Source: HGM20899 sp964615195
GTDB lineage: Bacteria > Pseudomonadota > Gammaproteobacteria > Enterobacterales > Succinivibrionaceae
Length of the DNA stretch: 22,006 nt
Direction: 5' to 3'
NCBI GenBank assembly: GCA_964615195.1
Contig: CAZTNG010000031.1
Span: 1-22,006, forward strand
The notes under the pieces are model-generated. The model was not told the DNA's origin. It made no database searches and was given only the letters and a program-made list of their open reading frames with translations. This document shows, piece after piece, positions 8,027 through 15,884 of this stretch. Position numbers and translations under genes: made by a program. Position 1 is the stretch's first letter. Each line of letters opens with the position of its first letter.

Positions 8027-8330
8027 TCTTTTTACTCCCAATAGACAAGGTAAGTACAAAAAGTACTATTTTAATGTGCCTCGTCTTAATAATATGTTTT
8101 TATATAATATATGGTTAGTTATATTTATAATTTATATATGTAATACTCATTGTTATTTATATTTATAATATGTCAATTTCTAATTGACAACTAACCTTTT
8201 CATTAAGTCCATGAGTTAACTTTTATACTATATTTAGTACTCATTATTTGAATTATACCAACATAAGCTATGTAGTTTTATAAAACGGTGTAATTCTATC
8301 TACATTTTTTGATATAGTAAACACTTCAAA

Positions 8331-8370
8331 ATTATAATTAATTTATCTTACTAAATTTGATTTGGATCAA
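8331..8370 (-). promoter_or_regulatory. FNR box and class II promoter for nrdD
   Basis: A perfect FNR consensus, TTGAT-TTGG-ATCAA, lies at 8357-8370. On the - strand a consensus TATAAT lies at 8336-8331. With a start of transcription near 8322-8324 the FNR site is centred at about -40 to -41.5, the position for class II activation. The leader to the GTG would be about 300 nt. Anaerobic activation of nrdD by FNR is known in E. coli. Confidence 0.75.
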
Positions 8371-8445
8371 TGCAAATGCCTTGGATTTAATAAGAATAAA
8401 GGTTTGCACTATTTTTAAAAATCAAAAGAAAAATATTAATGTAAT

Positions 8446-8503
8446 TAACTATATATTGTGTTATTTTTGAACAATTACAGTTTTATACCACTAGATATAG
8501 TAG
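8446..8503 (-). promoter_or_regulatory. tandem NrdR-like boxes around a second nrdD promoter
   Basis: Two 16-bp sequences resemble the NrdR consensus acaCwATATaTwGtgt. One is at 8446-8461 (core CTATATATTGTGT, 14 of 16 by my count) and the other at 8488-8503 (core CACTAGATATAGT, 12 of 16). Their start-to-start distance is 42 bp, four helical turns, and NrdR boxes normally occur as phased pairs. Between them on the - strand lies an extended -10 element, TGGTATAAA (8490-8482). NrdR represses ribonucleotide reductase genes when dATP is high. Confidence 0.6.
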
Positions 8504-9112
8504 AATAATAAATATTAAAAACACATATAAAAAATAGCAAATCTTAAAATTTTATAATAAAAGCAAACATTGTATAAACATAGAAGTCTTGATTGTAGCT
8601 AGTTATATTTTTGTCAATATATAAAACATATAAATTTTAAAATTTTTTAAAAAATATTTTATGATTTTTTTTAAGGCCTATTTAGTGTTATTAATTGTTG
8701 TTTTTTGTGGTTATTAATCATCGTTTTGCAAATCTATAATAAAAATTATAAAAAAATTATTTTGTACAAAAAAACAACATTTTTTTATATACAAAAACTA
8801 TGTTTTGTGCGGAATGGTATTTTTTTATAAAAATGTCAGAGTGTTCCGTTGTGAAAGAACAAATTCAAAAATTTTATTTAGCAAATATCTTCATTACTTG
8901 TTTGTTAGCATTTTCTATGGTTATTGATCGCTAGTTAAAAACAAATATTTGTTTTTGTGTTATTTCATGTTGAAGAAGATGTATTTTTATAATTAAAGTA
9001 AATAACTTCTAATAAATTGAGGTCTATTTAGTTATGAAGCTAGCAATGTGGATTATTTTATTGCTCAATACTTATCATTAGTGGTGATGATTTTGCGTTT
9101 GGATATAAAGTA

Positions 9113-9152
9113 TAAAAAAACTGACCAATAAATGATTTCTATTGATCAGTTT
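9113..9152 (-). terminator. intrinsic terminator of the outer-membrane protein gene
   Basis: On the - strand a 13-bp stem, AAACTGATCAATA / TATTGGTCAGTTT, with one G-T wobble is followed by a T run. It starts about 17 nt past the stop at 9169. Confidence 0.9.
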
Positions 9153-9168
9153 GATGTGATTTTATGTA

Positions 9169-10068
9169 TTAGAAGCTATAAGCTATGCTTGCAAACAATA
9201 ATGGTTGGCTTTCAAGATCATAATCTCGTATTTCATTTCCATCATTGTTATAGAGTGTTATTGTATGATCTATTGAGTATCCTACACCACCAGTTATAGC
9301 TATAGCATGTATTGGGTTCCAAATAGCTGCAATATCATATTGATAGGAGTGGTCTTTCATAAAACGTAAGTAACCGTTAATTGAAGAACTTGAATCTAGC
9401 ATAAAGAATTCATCAAATCCATCAACTTTACCCCTTAATGCAAATTTATCATTAAATCTGTAAGTAATAGTGTCATCTGGATAACCAACTTCAAATGATA
9501 GACCTAGGTCTTTAGCATCTCGATAATAGAAATTAACTATAGGATCTACAAAACTATCTGGTTTGGTAATTGTTGGAGCAGCTCCAAAGGCAAATTTCCA
9601 ATCACTATCAATTTGGTATGTTGCTATAGCATATGGTGTGAATTGATAGTTATCACTACCATTAAAATCTGTTTCATATGCGGCAGCATATTCAATACCT
9701 ACTAAATATCCCCAATTATTAGCAAATTCATCGCCATAGCAGATATCTACAAAGAATTTATTAAATTTAATGTCTTTATCTAAGAAGAAATTCTCAAATC
9801 TATACTTAGAATATTCATAACCGATGGTTAAAAAGTCATTTTCTGCTTGAACTTTTGAAGAAAACCTTGTTACTGAGGTATCTGTACCGGAGAAACCTTT
9901 CATATCAGCTTCAGAGTAACTTCTAGCATCAGCACTAACAGTGAAATTATTTGCTCCAGAGTGATCTTGTGTGTCTGGATTTATTGTGTAGTCTTCGGCG
10001 TAAGTTAAAGGGCTAGCAAATATTGTAGCTAGAACTGTGAATAGAATTTTTTTATTAAAGTTTATCAT
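9169..10068 (-). CDS. outer-membrane beta-barrel protein, family not identified
   Basis: This 299-residue exported protein has a signal peptide ending near TYA-ED (residue 24). The mature part consists of alternating amphipathic strands rich in aromatic and acidic residues (for example FLTIGYEYSKYRF, GYLVGIEYAAAY, YQFTPYAIATYQI) and ends in IAYSF, the terminal Phe typical of Gram-negative outer-membrane barrels. The strand pattern suggests roughly a dozen strands. GAGGT lies 5 nt before the ATG. It is a single gene with its own terminator, divergent from the efflux operon. I do not recognise the family with certainty; a porin-like or DUF6268-like barrel is possible. It is not a TolC-type protein, so it is unlikely to be the missing outer-membrane part of the neighbouring pump. 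Confidence 0.7.
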   Translation of the reverse strand: MINFNKKILFTVLATIFASPLTYAEDYTINPDTQDHSGANNFTVSADARSYSEADMKGFSGTDTSVTRFSSKVQAENDFLTIGYEYSKYRFENFFLDKDIKFNKFFVDICYGDEFANNWGYLVGIEYAAAYETDFNGSDNYQFTPYAIATYQIDSDWKFAFGAAPTITKPDSFVDPIVNFYYRDAKDLGLSFEVGYPDDTITYRFNDKFALRGKVDGFDEFFMLDSSSSINGYLRFMKDHSYQYDIAAIWNPIHAIAITGGVGYSIDHTITLYNNDGNEIRDYDLESQPLLFASIAYSF

Positions 10069-10423
10069 ATATACCTCTTTTACGGTATGAAAGGCAACAA
10101 AAACACAGTTTTTGATTATTGTGCATTATTTGCAAATATGTATTTTTACTGCTACTAATATTATTAGCTTAATTTAAGCTTAAAATTTTATAAAAAAATT
10201 GATTTACATCTATAAATTGGTAAATCACTAGTGAACTATTTTAATGATTTTCTTTTTTTTTTATGTTCATTCCATTTGTATAATCATTATGAATAATTAT
10301 ATAAAAATGTAGGTAAAGTCATAATATTTTGATTAGCAAACGGTTAGAATGACTAGGTTGTGTCATGTTATTACAATAAATGATATTCATGTGTTGTTAA
10401 TTAATAACCTAGAGCGTATTACT
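10069..10423. other. divergent promoter region between the barrel gene and the efflux operon
   Basis: It contains a perfect interrupted palindrome AGCTTAA-T-TTAAGCT (10166-10180), an FNR-like TTGATTTACATCTA (10199-10212, one mismatch), a perfect palindrome TCACTAGTGA (10225-10234), and a + strand TATAAT (10279-10284) inside ATTTGTATAATC, identical to a 12-mer upstream of metQ. A short frame upstream of ATG 10424 looks like non-coding leader. No regulator gene lies nearby. Confidence 0.45.
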
Positions 10424-11566
10424 ATGAAAAAATTATCTCTATTTTTAATGCTTTTTTCCCCTCTATTTCTTATTGGATGTGATGAAGCAGAGCCTTTGAC
10501 AGATGAATTAGATACTAATAACGTAACCCCAATAAATGTAGTTAGAGTTGTGCCATTTACATTTAATAGAGTTATAACCATTCCAGGTTCAATTGTTGCA
10601 AAAGACAATGTATTTATTAAAACCTCTCTTACTGATGAAGAAATATTAACTACATTAGTTGATGTTGGTGATGTTGTTAAGAAAGGTCAAATTTTAGCAA
10701 TACTTGAACATACAAATGTACAATCACAATTACAACAGAGTAAGGAAGCTCTTTCTATTGCTAAAGCTAATTTACAGGCTCAAAAAGCAAATTTAGCAGA
10801 ATCTCAGAAAACATTAGATAGATATAGTTTTTTGATAAAAACAAAGGCAATTAACCAACAGGATTTCGATAAACAAGACGCTCTTGTTGCAACTTATATT
10901 GCTAATGTAGCTTCAGCTAAAGCTGAAATCAAAAAAGTGGAAGCTGAAATTACTAATAGTGAAAGAGAACGTGCGAAAGCAGAGATAAAGGCTCCAAGTG
11001 ATGGACTTATTACAGAGAGATTTGCTTTATCTGGAAACTTAACAAATGCCGAAGCTTTATTTACTTTAACAAAAAATTCAGTAGCTGAAATTGAAGCAAA
11101 GCCAAATGCCGAGGAATTAGCTTCGCTAAAGATTGGTATGAAAGCTGAAGTTATAATTGATAAAAATACAGTGATACCAGGTGTTATAAGATTAATTACT
11201 CCTCAGTTGAATAATTCTACTAGAACAGGAAAAGTTCGTGTAGCTTTTAATGATGAAAGATTTGTTGCTACTATAGGGGCTTTTGCTGATACCAATATTC
11301 ACTTAGATGTAGAAAATGTAAAGACAGCAATTCCTTTCTCATCAGTATTATTTAAAACTAATGGTAAAAGTTATGCAATGACTGTTGATGATAAGGGCCT
11401 TGTAAATCAAGTTGAAATAGTTGTTGGCACTATTGACAATCATATGGTTGAAGTAAGGTCAGGTCTTAAACCAACTGATACAGTTATTTATCAAGCCAAC
11501 GCATTCATAAATTCGGGTGATAAAATAAAACCTGTTTTAGTTAATAATATTGATATGGGTAAGTAA
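10424..11566 (+). CDS. RND efflux periplasmic adaptor lipoprotein (HlyD/AcrA-like)
   Basis: This is a membrane-fusion protein that would link an inner-membrane RND pump to an outer-membrane channel. From ATG 10424 it has 380 residues. A lipoprotein signal with lipobox LIGC puts the acylated Cys at 19 and Asp at +2, the Lol-avoidance residue that keeps proteins in the inner membrane, as in AcrA. A lipoyl/barrel-sandwich half (VDVGDVVKKGQILAILE) comes next. It is followed by a coiled-coil hairpin (about 95-185, rich in Gln, Ala, Glu and Lys), the second lipoyl half (IKAPSDGLITE), and a beta-barrel and membrane-proximal part. The upstream ATG at 10349 would place 25 residues before the signal peptide and is rejected. 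The Shine-Dalgarno is weak (TAGAG). The pump gene starts 5 nt downstream, so the two form an operon. Confidence 0.9.
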   Translation: MKKLSLFLMLFSPLFLIGCDEAEPLTDELDTNNVTPINVVRVVPFTFNRVITIPGSIVAKDNVFIKTSLTDEEILTTLVDVGDVVKKGQILAILEHTNVQSQLQQSKEALSIAKANLQAQKANLAESQKTLDRYSFLIKTKAINQQDFDKQDALVATYIANVASAKAEIKKVEAEITNSERERAKAEIKAPSDGLITERFALSGNLTNAEALFTLTKNSVAEIEAKPNAEELASLKIGMKAEVIIDKNTVIPGVIRLITPQLNNSTRTGKVRVAFNDERFVATIGAFADTNIHLDVENVKTAIPFSSVLFKTNGKSYAMTVDDKGLVNQVEIVVGTIDNHMVEVRSGLKPTDTVIYQANAFINSGDKIKPVLVNNIDMGK

Positions 11567-11571
11567 TTGCT

Positions 11572-14500
11572 ATGAATTTTAATATATCTTCTTGGGCAAT
11601 AAAACGTCCAATACCAATTTTGGTATTATTTTTGGCATTAACTTTTTTTGGTGCAATTGCTTTCATTTTTTTGCCAATAAATGCTTATCCTAAAACTAGT
11701 TTACCTGTAGTAGAGGTCGATATTACTCAATCTGGTGCTTCACCTGATGAAATAGAAAGATCTATTACACGTTGGGTTGAGGATGCCGCATCTGGACTTT
11801 CTGGTGTTAGGCATATTTACTCAACAATTACTGATGGATCCTCAGTAACTATAGTTGAATTTCAATATCATGTAGATCCTGATAGAGCTTTTTCAGATGT
11901 CAGAAATGCGGTAATAGGTATTCAAGACCAATTACCACAGGATATTGAAGAGCCTATATTTTCACATGTAGATTATGATTTTGTTCCATTAGGATATTTT
12001 GTAGTAGAAGATCCTAATATGACAAGTAATGAGCTTTCATGGTTAATTGATGATGAAATTCGTGGTACTTTATTATCTGTTCCTGGAGCTGAAAAGATTG
12101 AAAGAATAGGTGGGGCTAATCGAGAGATAAGAGTAAACCTAAAACCTGAAAAGTTGCAAGCGTACAATGTTTCTGCATCACAAGTTAATGAAGCAATAAA
12201 ATTAGCTAACGTAAATACTCCTGCTGGTATTGCTTCATTATTTGGAAATGAGCAAACTATTCGTATTGTAGAAAGTAAGGAATCTGTCAAAGCGTTAGGG
12301 CAAATGCCTATTACCTTAGGAGATGAACGTAAGGTTAGATTATCTGACATTGCAGACATCAAAGATGGTAGTGAAGAAGTCAGAAATATTGCTAGATTAA
12401 ATGGAAAAGAAGTTGTTGGTTTTACTATATACAATACAAAAGGCTACAGTGATACTGAGGTTTTAGCAGGCGTTGATGAAGCTTTGGCTGAAATTATGGC
12501 TGAGCATGAAGGTTTGAAGGTAGAAAGGATTCATAGTACAGTAAATAGTACCTATGAAACATATGAAGTTACAATGCAAACCTTAATAGAAGGTGCTTTA
12601 TTAACCATCATTATTGTATTTGTATTTCTACGTAATTGGCGCAGCACATTAATTGCAGCTATTGCTTTACCTTTATCTATATTACCAACATTTGCAATAA
12701 TGTATTTGTTAGATTATACATTGAATATTGTTACCTTAGTGGCAATCACCTTAGTGATTGGTATATTAGTAGATGATGCTATTGTAGAAATTGAAAATAT
12801 AGAAAAGCATCTATTAATGGGAAAACGACCTTTTAAAGCTGCGTTAGATGCATCAAAAGAGATAAGTTTCGCTGTTATTGCTATTACATTAACCATAGTT
12901 GCAGTTTTTATTCCTGTTAGTTTTATGGAGAATGCTGTAGGTCAATATTTTATATCCTTCGGTATTACTGTTTCAGCAGCTGTTTTGTCTTCTTTGTTGG
13001 TTGCACGTCTTGTAACTCCACTTTTAGCTGCTTATTTATTAGTAAGAATTACTAAAAATAAAGAAGAAAATACTGTTCCGAGCAAATCTAAAGGCATAAC
13101 AGGATTATATTTAAGATTGATATCTACAGCCTTAGCTCATAGAAAGTTGTCGGTTGTTTTTGGTATATTATTTTTAATATCAACTATGTCTTTAGTGGTA
13201 TTTTTACCATCAGGATATTTGCCTAAGAGTGATTTAGGCTACACACAGCTAGATATTACTTATCCTCCTAGTTATACCATTGAGCATACAGATCAGCGTC
13301 TGAATGAATTAGCAGCTATGATTAAGCAACATACTGAAGTTAAGGATGTTTTTGTAACTGCTGGTATTGGTCGTGAGATATATAAAGGTAAACTATTAGT
13401 AGTTTTAAAGCACTTTAGTGAAAGAGATTTGAGTCAGGTTGAATTTGAGGTAATTCTAAGAAATGAATTGTCTTCTGTACCTGATATGAAGTATTCATTT
13501 TTGGATGAGTACGATAGTCATGATGTATCTATCATTTTAACTGCTAAAAATGACAAGTATTTAGAAGCTACAGCACATGAACTTAAAACACAAATGAAGA
13601 AAATAAGTTCCATAGCAAATGTGCAAATTAATGCACCGTTAAAAAAGACTGAGCTTGAAATTAAATTAAATGCAATGGATGCTGCAAGACTTGGTGTAAC
13701 AGCGCAAGCTGTAGGTGATATGCTAAGAATTGCTACTATTGGTGATACAAATGATAATCTATCTCGTTTTAATTTACCAGATAGACAGCTAGTAGTAAGA
13801 GTTAGTATGCCTCAGAATTTGCGTCAAGATCTTGAGATATTAAAGCATTTACCAGTAGCTACTGAAAAGTATGGTAATGTACCATTGAAGTCTGTTGCTC
13901 AACTGAACTATGCTGATGGTCCAGCTAGCATTGAACGTTTAGATAGAAAACGTAAAATATCAATAGATGCAGATTTATTACCTAATTCTGTGCTAGGTGA
14001 AGCTTTAGATGAGGTTGATCAATTACCAATATTAAAGAATTTACCACAAGGTGTGAAGCTTGCAGATTCTGAAGATACTGAAGACATGGAAGATATGTTT
14101 GAAGGCTTTGTAATGGCTTTGATTTTTGGTATTGTTTTAGTATTATTTTTGCTAATTTTATTATTCAAAGACTTCTTACAGCCTATTACGATTTTTGTGG
14201 CAATGCCATTTTCATTTGGAGGCGCTTTTATTGCTTTATTATTGACTGGTAAGGCGATTGATATGGCATCTATTATTGGTATATTAATGTTAATGGGTAT
14301 AGTTTTGAAAAATTCTATTCTTATTGTTGATTTTATTATTGATAAGAAAAGACAAGGTATGTCACGTTATGAGTCAATAATCCAATCTGTACGTGAAAGA
14401 TCTAGACCTATTGTGATGACTACTATTGCAATGATTGCTGGTATGACCCCTGCTGTTCTTGCGGGTGGTGCTGGTAGTGGCTATCGTTCAACCATGGCTA

Positions 14501-14664
14501 TTACTGTAATTGGCGGTTTAATTGTTTCTACTGTTTTAAGTTTAGTATTTGTTCCTGTCGTATATTCTTTAATAGATGATATTAAGGTGTGGTTGTTGCC
14601 TAAATTAGCGAAACTTACTACAGTTACTGATGAGGATCGAGAATTAGCAGAAAAAGATGAGTAA
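11572..14664 (+). CDS. RND-family multidrug efflux pump, inner-membrane transporter
   Basis: This 1030-residue proton-driven transporter has the length and two-fold architecture of the HAE1/AcrB family: TM1 near residues 12-33, a large periplasmic loop, TM2-6 at about 335-475, TM7 near 515-540, a second loop, and TM8-12 near 850-1005. The proton-relay residues are present: Asp401-Asp402 in GILVDDAIVEIENIEKH (TM4) and Lys913 in GIVLKNSILIVDF (TM10). It therefore looks active. It follows its adaptor with a 5-nt gap and is followed by a terminator. No TolC-like gene and no TetR, MarR or two-component regulator is within the window, so the outer channel must be supplied elsewhere. Substrates cannot be read from the sequence; drugs, bile salts or dyes are typical for the family. 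Confidence 0.95.
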   Translation: MNFNISSWAIKRPIPILVLFLALTFFGAIAFIFLPINAYPKTSLPVVEVDITQSGASPDEIERSITRWVEDAASGLSGVRHIYSTITDGSSVTIVEFQYHVDPDRAFSDVRNAVIGIQDQLPQDIEEPIFSHVDYDFVPLGYFVVEDPNMTSNELSWLIDDEIRGTLLSVPGAEKIERIGGANREIRVNLKPEKLQAYNVSASQVNEAIKLANVNTPAGIASLFGNEQTIRIVESKESVKALGQMPITLGDERKVRLSDIADIKDGSEEVRNIARLNGKEVVGFTIYNTKGYSDTEVLAGVDEALAEIMAEHEGLKVERIHSTVNSTYETYEVTMQTLIEGALLTIIIVFVFLRNWRSTLIAAIALPLSILPTFAIMYLLDYTLNIVTLVAITLVIGILVDDAIVEIENIEKHLLMGKRPFKAALDASKEISFAVIAITLTIVAVFIPVSFMENAVGQYFISFGITVSAAVLSSLLVARLVTPLLAAYLLVRITKNKEENTVPSKSKGITGLYLRLISTALAHRKLSVVFGILFLISTMSLVVFLPSGYLPKSDLGYTQLDITYPPSYTIEHTDQRLNELAAMIKQHTEVKDVFVTAGIGREIYKGKLLVVLKHFSERDLSQVEFEVILRNELSSVPDMKYSFLDEYDSHDVSIILTAKNDKYLEATAHELKTQMKKISSIANVQINAPLKKTELEIKLNAMDAARLGVTAQAVGDMLRIATIGDTNDNLSRFNLPDRQLVVRVSMPQNLRQDLEILKHLPVATEKYGNVPLKSVAQLNYADGPASIERLDRKRKISIDADLLPNSVLGEALDEVDQLPILKNLPQGVKLADSEDTEDMEDMFEGFVMALIFGIVLVLFLLILLFKDFLQPITIFVAMPFSFGGAFIALLLTGKAIDMASIIGILMLMGIVLKNSILIVDFIIDKKRQGMSRYESIIQSVRERSRPIVMTTIAMIAGMTPAVLAGGAGSGYRSTMAITVIGGLIVSTVLSLVFVPVVYSLIDDIKVWLLPKLAKLTTVTDEDRELAEKDE

Positions 14665-14700
14665 TTTGTAATCTACGCAAAATTGCTTACACGAAAAAGT

Positions 14701-14735
14701 AATGGCTTTAGTGTTATAACTAAGGCCATTTTTTA
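14701..14735 (+). terminator. intrinsic terminator after the RND pump
   Basis: A 12-bp stem, AATGGCTTTAGT / ACTAAGGCCATT with one wobble and a 6-nt loop, is followed by a T run. Confidence 0.92.
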
Positions 14736-14953
14736 TACAAATATAGGTTTAAAGGTATCAAAGGAATTAGTATTTAATCGTTTGGTTAAATACATTCAAA
14801 TAATTGTTTATTTATTAACATTTAATATTGTATATTTTACTAGTAATGAGGTGTTATACTTTGCTCTATTTTAGAATAAGTATTTAAATTCCATGAATGG
14901 TAGATCCATTTCCAGTTTATGGATATTGATTATAAAAATTAGGAATTGTATTA

Positions 14954-15655
14954 ATGATAAATTTTAAAGTATGTGCCTGTGCTTTAATTGGCTTATTTAT
15001 GGTAAGTGAAGTTTTTGCATCTGAAGTAACTTTAATTCATGATATAAAACCGGGAGAGACAAATTACAACTCTCTAAAATTGCATAAGCAAAAACGTATG
15101 GCCGCAAATTCAAAAATTTGTTCTGAGCAAAAGAATTATTCTGTGTTAAGGGTGATGTGTTATAACGATAGAGTATTAGACCTTGAAGAAGAATTGCTTA
15201 TTACTAAAGGTTTAGACCCTGTAAAAAATTCATGTATTAACAATTGCACTTTATATCGTACTAGGCTCGAAAATTGTTTAAAGGAACGTTATGAATTACA
15301 GTGTATGGAAAATTTCTTTTCGGTAGAAATTGCAAATGAACAAATTAAAAAGAACATTATACCGGTACAGAAGGTTAATTATAATTGTTCTGATAATACA
15401 AAAATTTCTGCGGCTTACTATGGTTCAGAATTACCAGCTGTTATTGTTTCGTATGCAAAAAAGGATTATTTCTTGTATAAGTTTCCGCAAAACAAAGGTA
15501 AGTATTTTTCTGAAGCACTAGATGGTTGTATTAGTTGTAAAAGTAATATTTTTTGGACTGAAACTGATAATGGTATAGAGTTTAAAACACAAAATTTATC
15601 ATTAAGTTGTGATAAATTAACCTCAAAAAATAATAAAATATCCCCCAAAAAGTAA
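14954..15655 (+). CDS. secreted Cys-rich protein, putative LprI-MliC-type lysozyme inhibitor
   Basis: This is a 233-residue exported protein with signal peptide 1-23 (VFA-SEV). The C-terminal part (about 141-220) resembles the MliC/PliC inhibitor of c-type lysozyme: Y-x-C145, an AxYYGS block, GKYFS like the SGxKY motif, NIFWTET like fWxkg, and a closing Cys219. The N-terminal part (about 52-132) looks like a diverged LprI domain, with C56, C69, DRVLDLEEEL, then C108, C117 and a YELQCMENFFSVEI block. Ten Cys remain after signal cleavage, consistent with disulfides in the periplasm. If correct, it would protect the cell wall from host lysozyme. There is no lipobox, so it would be soluble. TTAGGA lies shortly before the ATG, and a TATACT element lies near 14856. 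The domain calls come from remembered motifs, and the LprI part is the weaker one. Confidence 0.6.
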   Translation: MINFKVCACALIGLFMVSEVFASEVTLIHDIKPGETNYNSLKLHKQKRMAANSKICSEQKNYSVLRVMCYNDRVLDLEEELLITKGLDPVKNSCINNCTLYRTRLENCLKERYELQCMENFFSVEIANEQIKKNIIPVQKVNYNCSDNTKISAAYYGSELPAVIVSYAKKDYFLYKFPQNKGKYFSEALDGCISCKSNIFWTETDNGIEFKTQNLSLSCDKLTSKNNKISPKK

Positions 15656-15809
15656 TCTAAATCACAATCAAAATAATTATTTTTTTTATTACATAAAGAC
15701 TTTGATAAAGTTAGATACTTTATAGAGTCGTTATGTGTGACTAATCTTAAATAATGTTTAGTTAAGAATGATTTATAGATAAAAGCATTAAAATAATAAA
15801 AACTGACAA

Positions 15810-15840
15810 TGCGATGTTCTTTATATTCGGACAAATCGCA
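15810..15840 (+). promoter_or_regulatory. inverted repeat upstream of the alcohol dehydrogenase
   Basis: TGCGATGTTC (15810-15819) pairs with GGAC-AA-ATCGCA (15829-15840), with an AA bulge and one wobble. It lies 45 nt before the start codon, in otherwise A/T-only surroundings. It may be an operator or a leader hairpin. Confidence 0.4.
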
Positions 15841-15884
15841 AATAATAATAACTGATAAATACTATCAGAAAAGGGATTTTTTAA

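Larger units (their letters stand above)
8060..9112. other. 1 kb non-coding region upstream of nrdD
   Basis: No gene is visible on either strand. The part nearest nrdD (to about 8510) contains the FNR and NrdR sites and a perfect inverted repeat TGTCAATT / AATTGACA at 8171-8189. The distal part holds a less AT-rich patch at 8808-8850 with pairing CGGAA / TTCCG, and a perfect 20-bp palindrome at 8937-8956. A small RNA cannot be excluded. Confidence 0.5.

Noticed and set aside
8027..8059. Longer nrdD start at ATG 8059
   Set aside because: The extra 11 residues are not part of the family N-terminus, and the GTG at 8026 has a well-placed GGGAG.
9169..10068. Idea that this barrel protein is the outer-membrane channel of the efflux pump
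   Set aside because: It lacks TolC-like length and long helical repeats, and it is transcribed divergently.
10349..10423. Extended N-terminus of the efflux adaptor
   Set aside because: It would bury a clear lipoprotein signal peptide that begins at ATG 10424.
11973..12434. 153-codon - strand frame inside the RND pump
   Set aside because: It is antisense shadow of a clearly coding, conserved region.
14683..14874. 63-codon frame after the RND pump
   Set aside because: It spans the pump's terminator hairpin and has no ribosome binding site.
15466..15834. 122-codon frame on the - strand
   Set aside because: It is largely antisense to the 3' part of the secreted Cys-rich protein gene, and its composition looks like a shadow.
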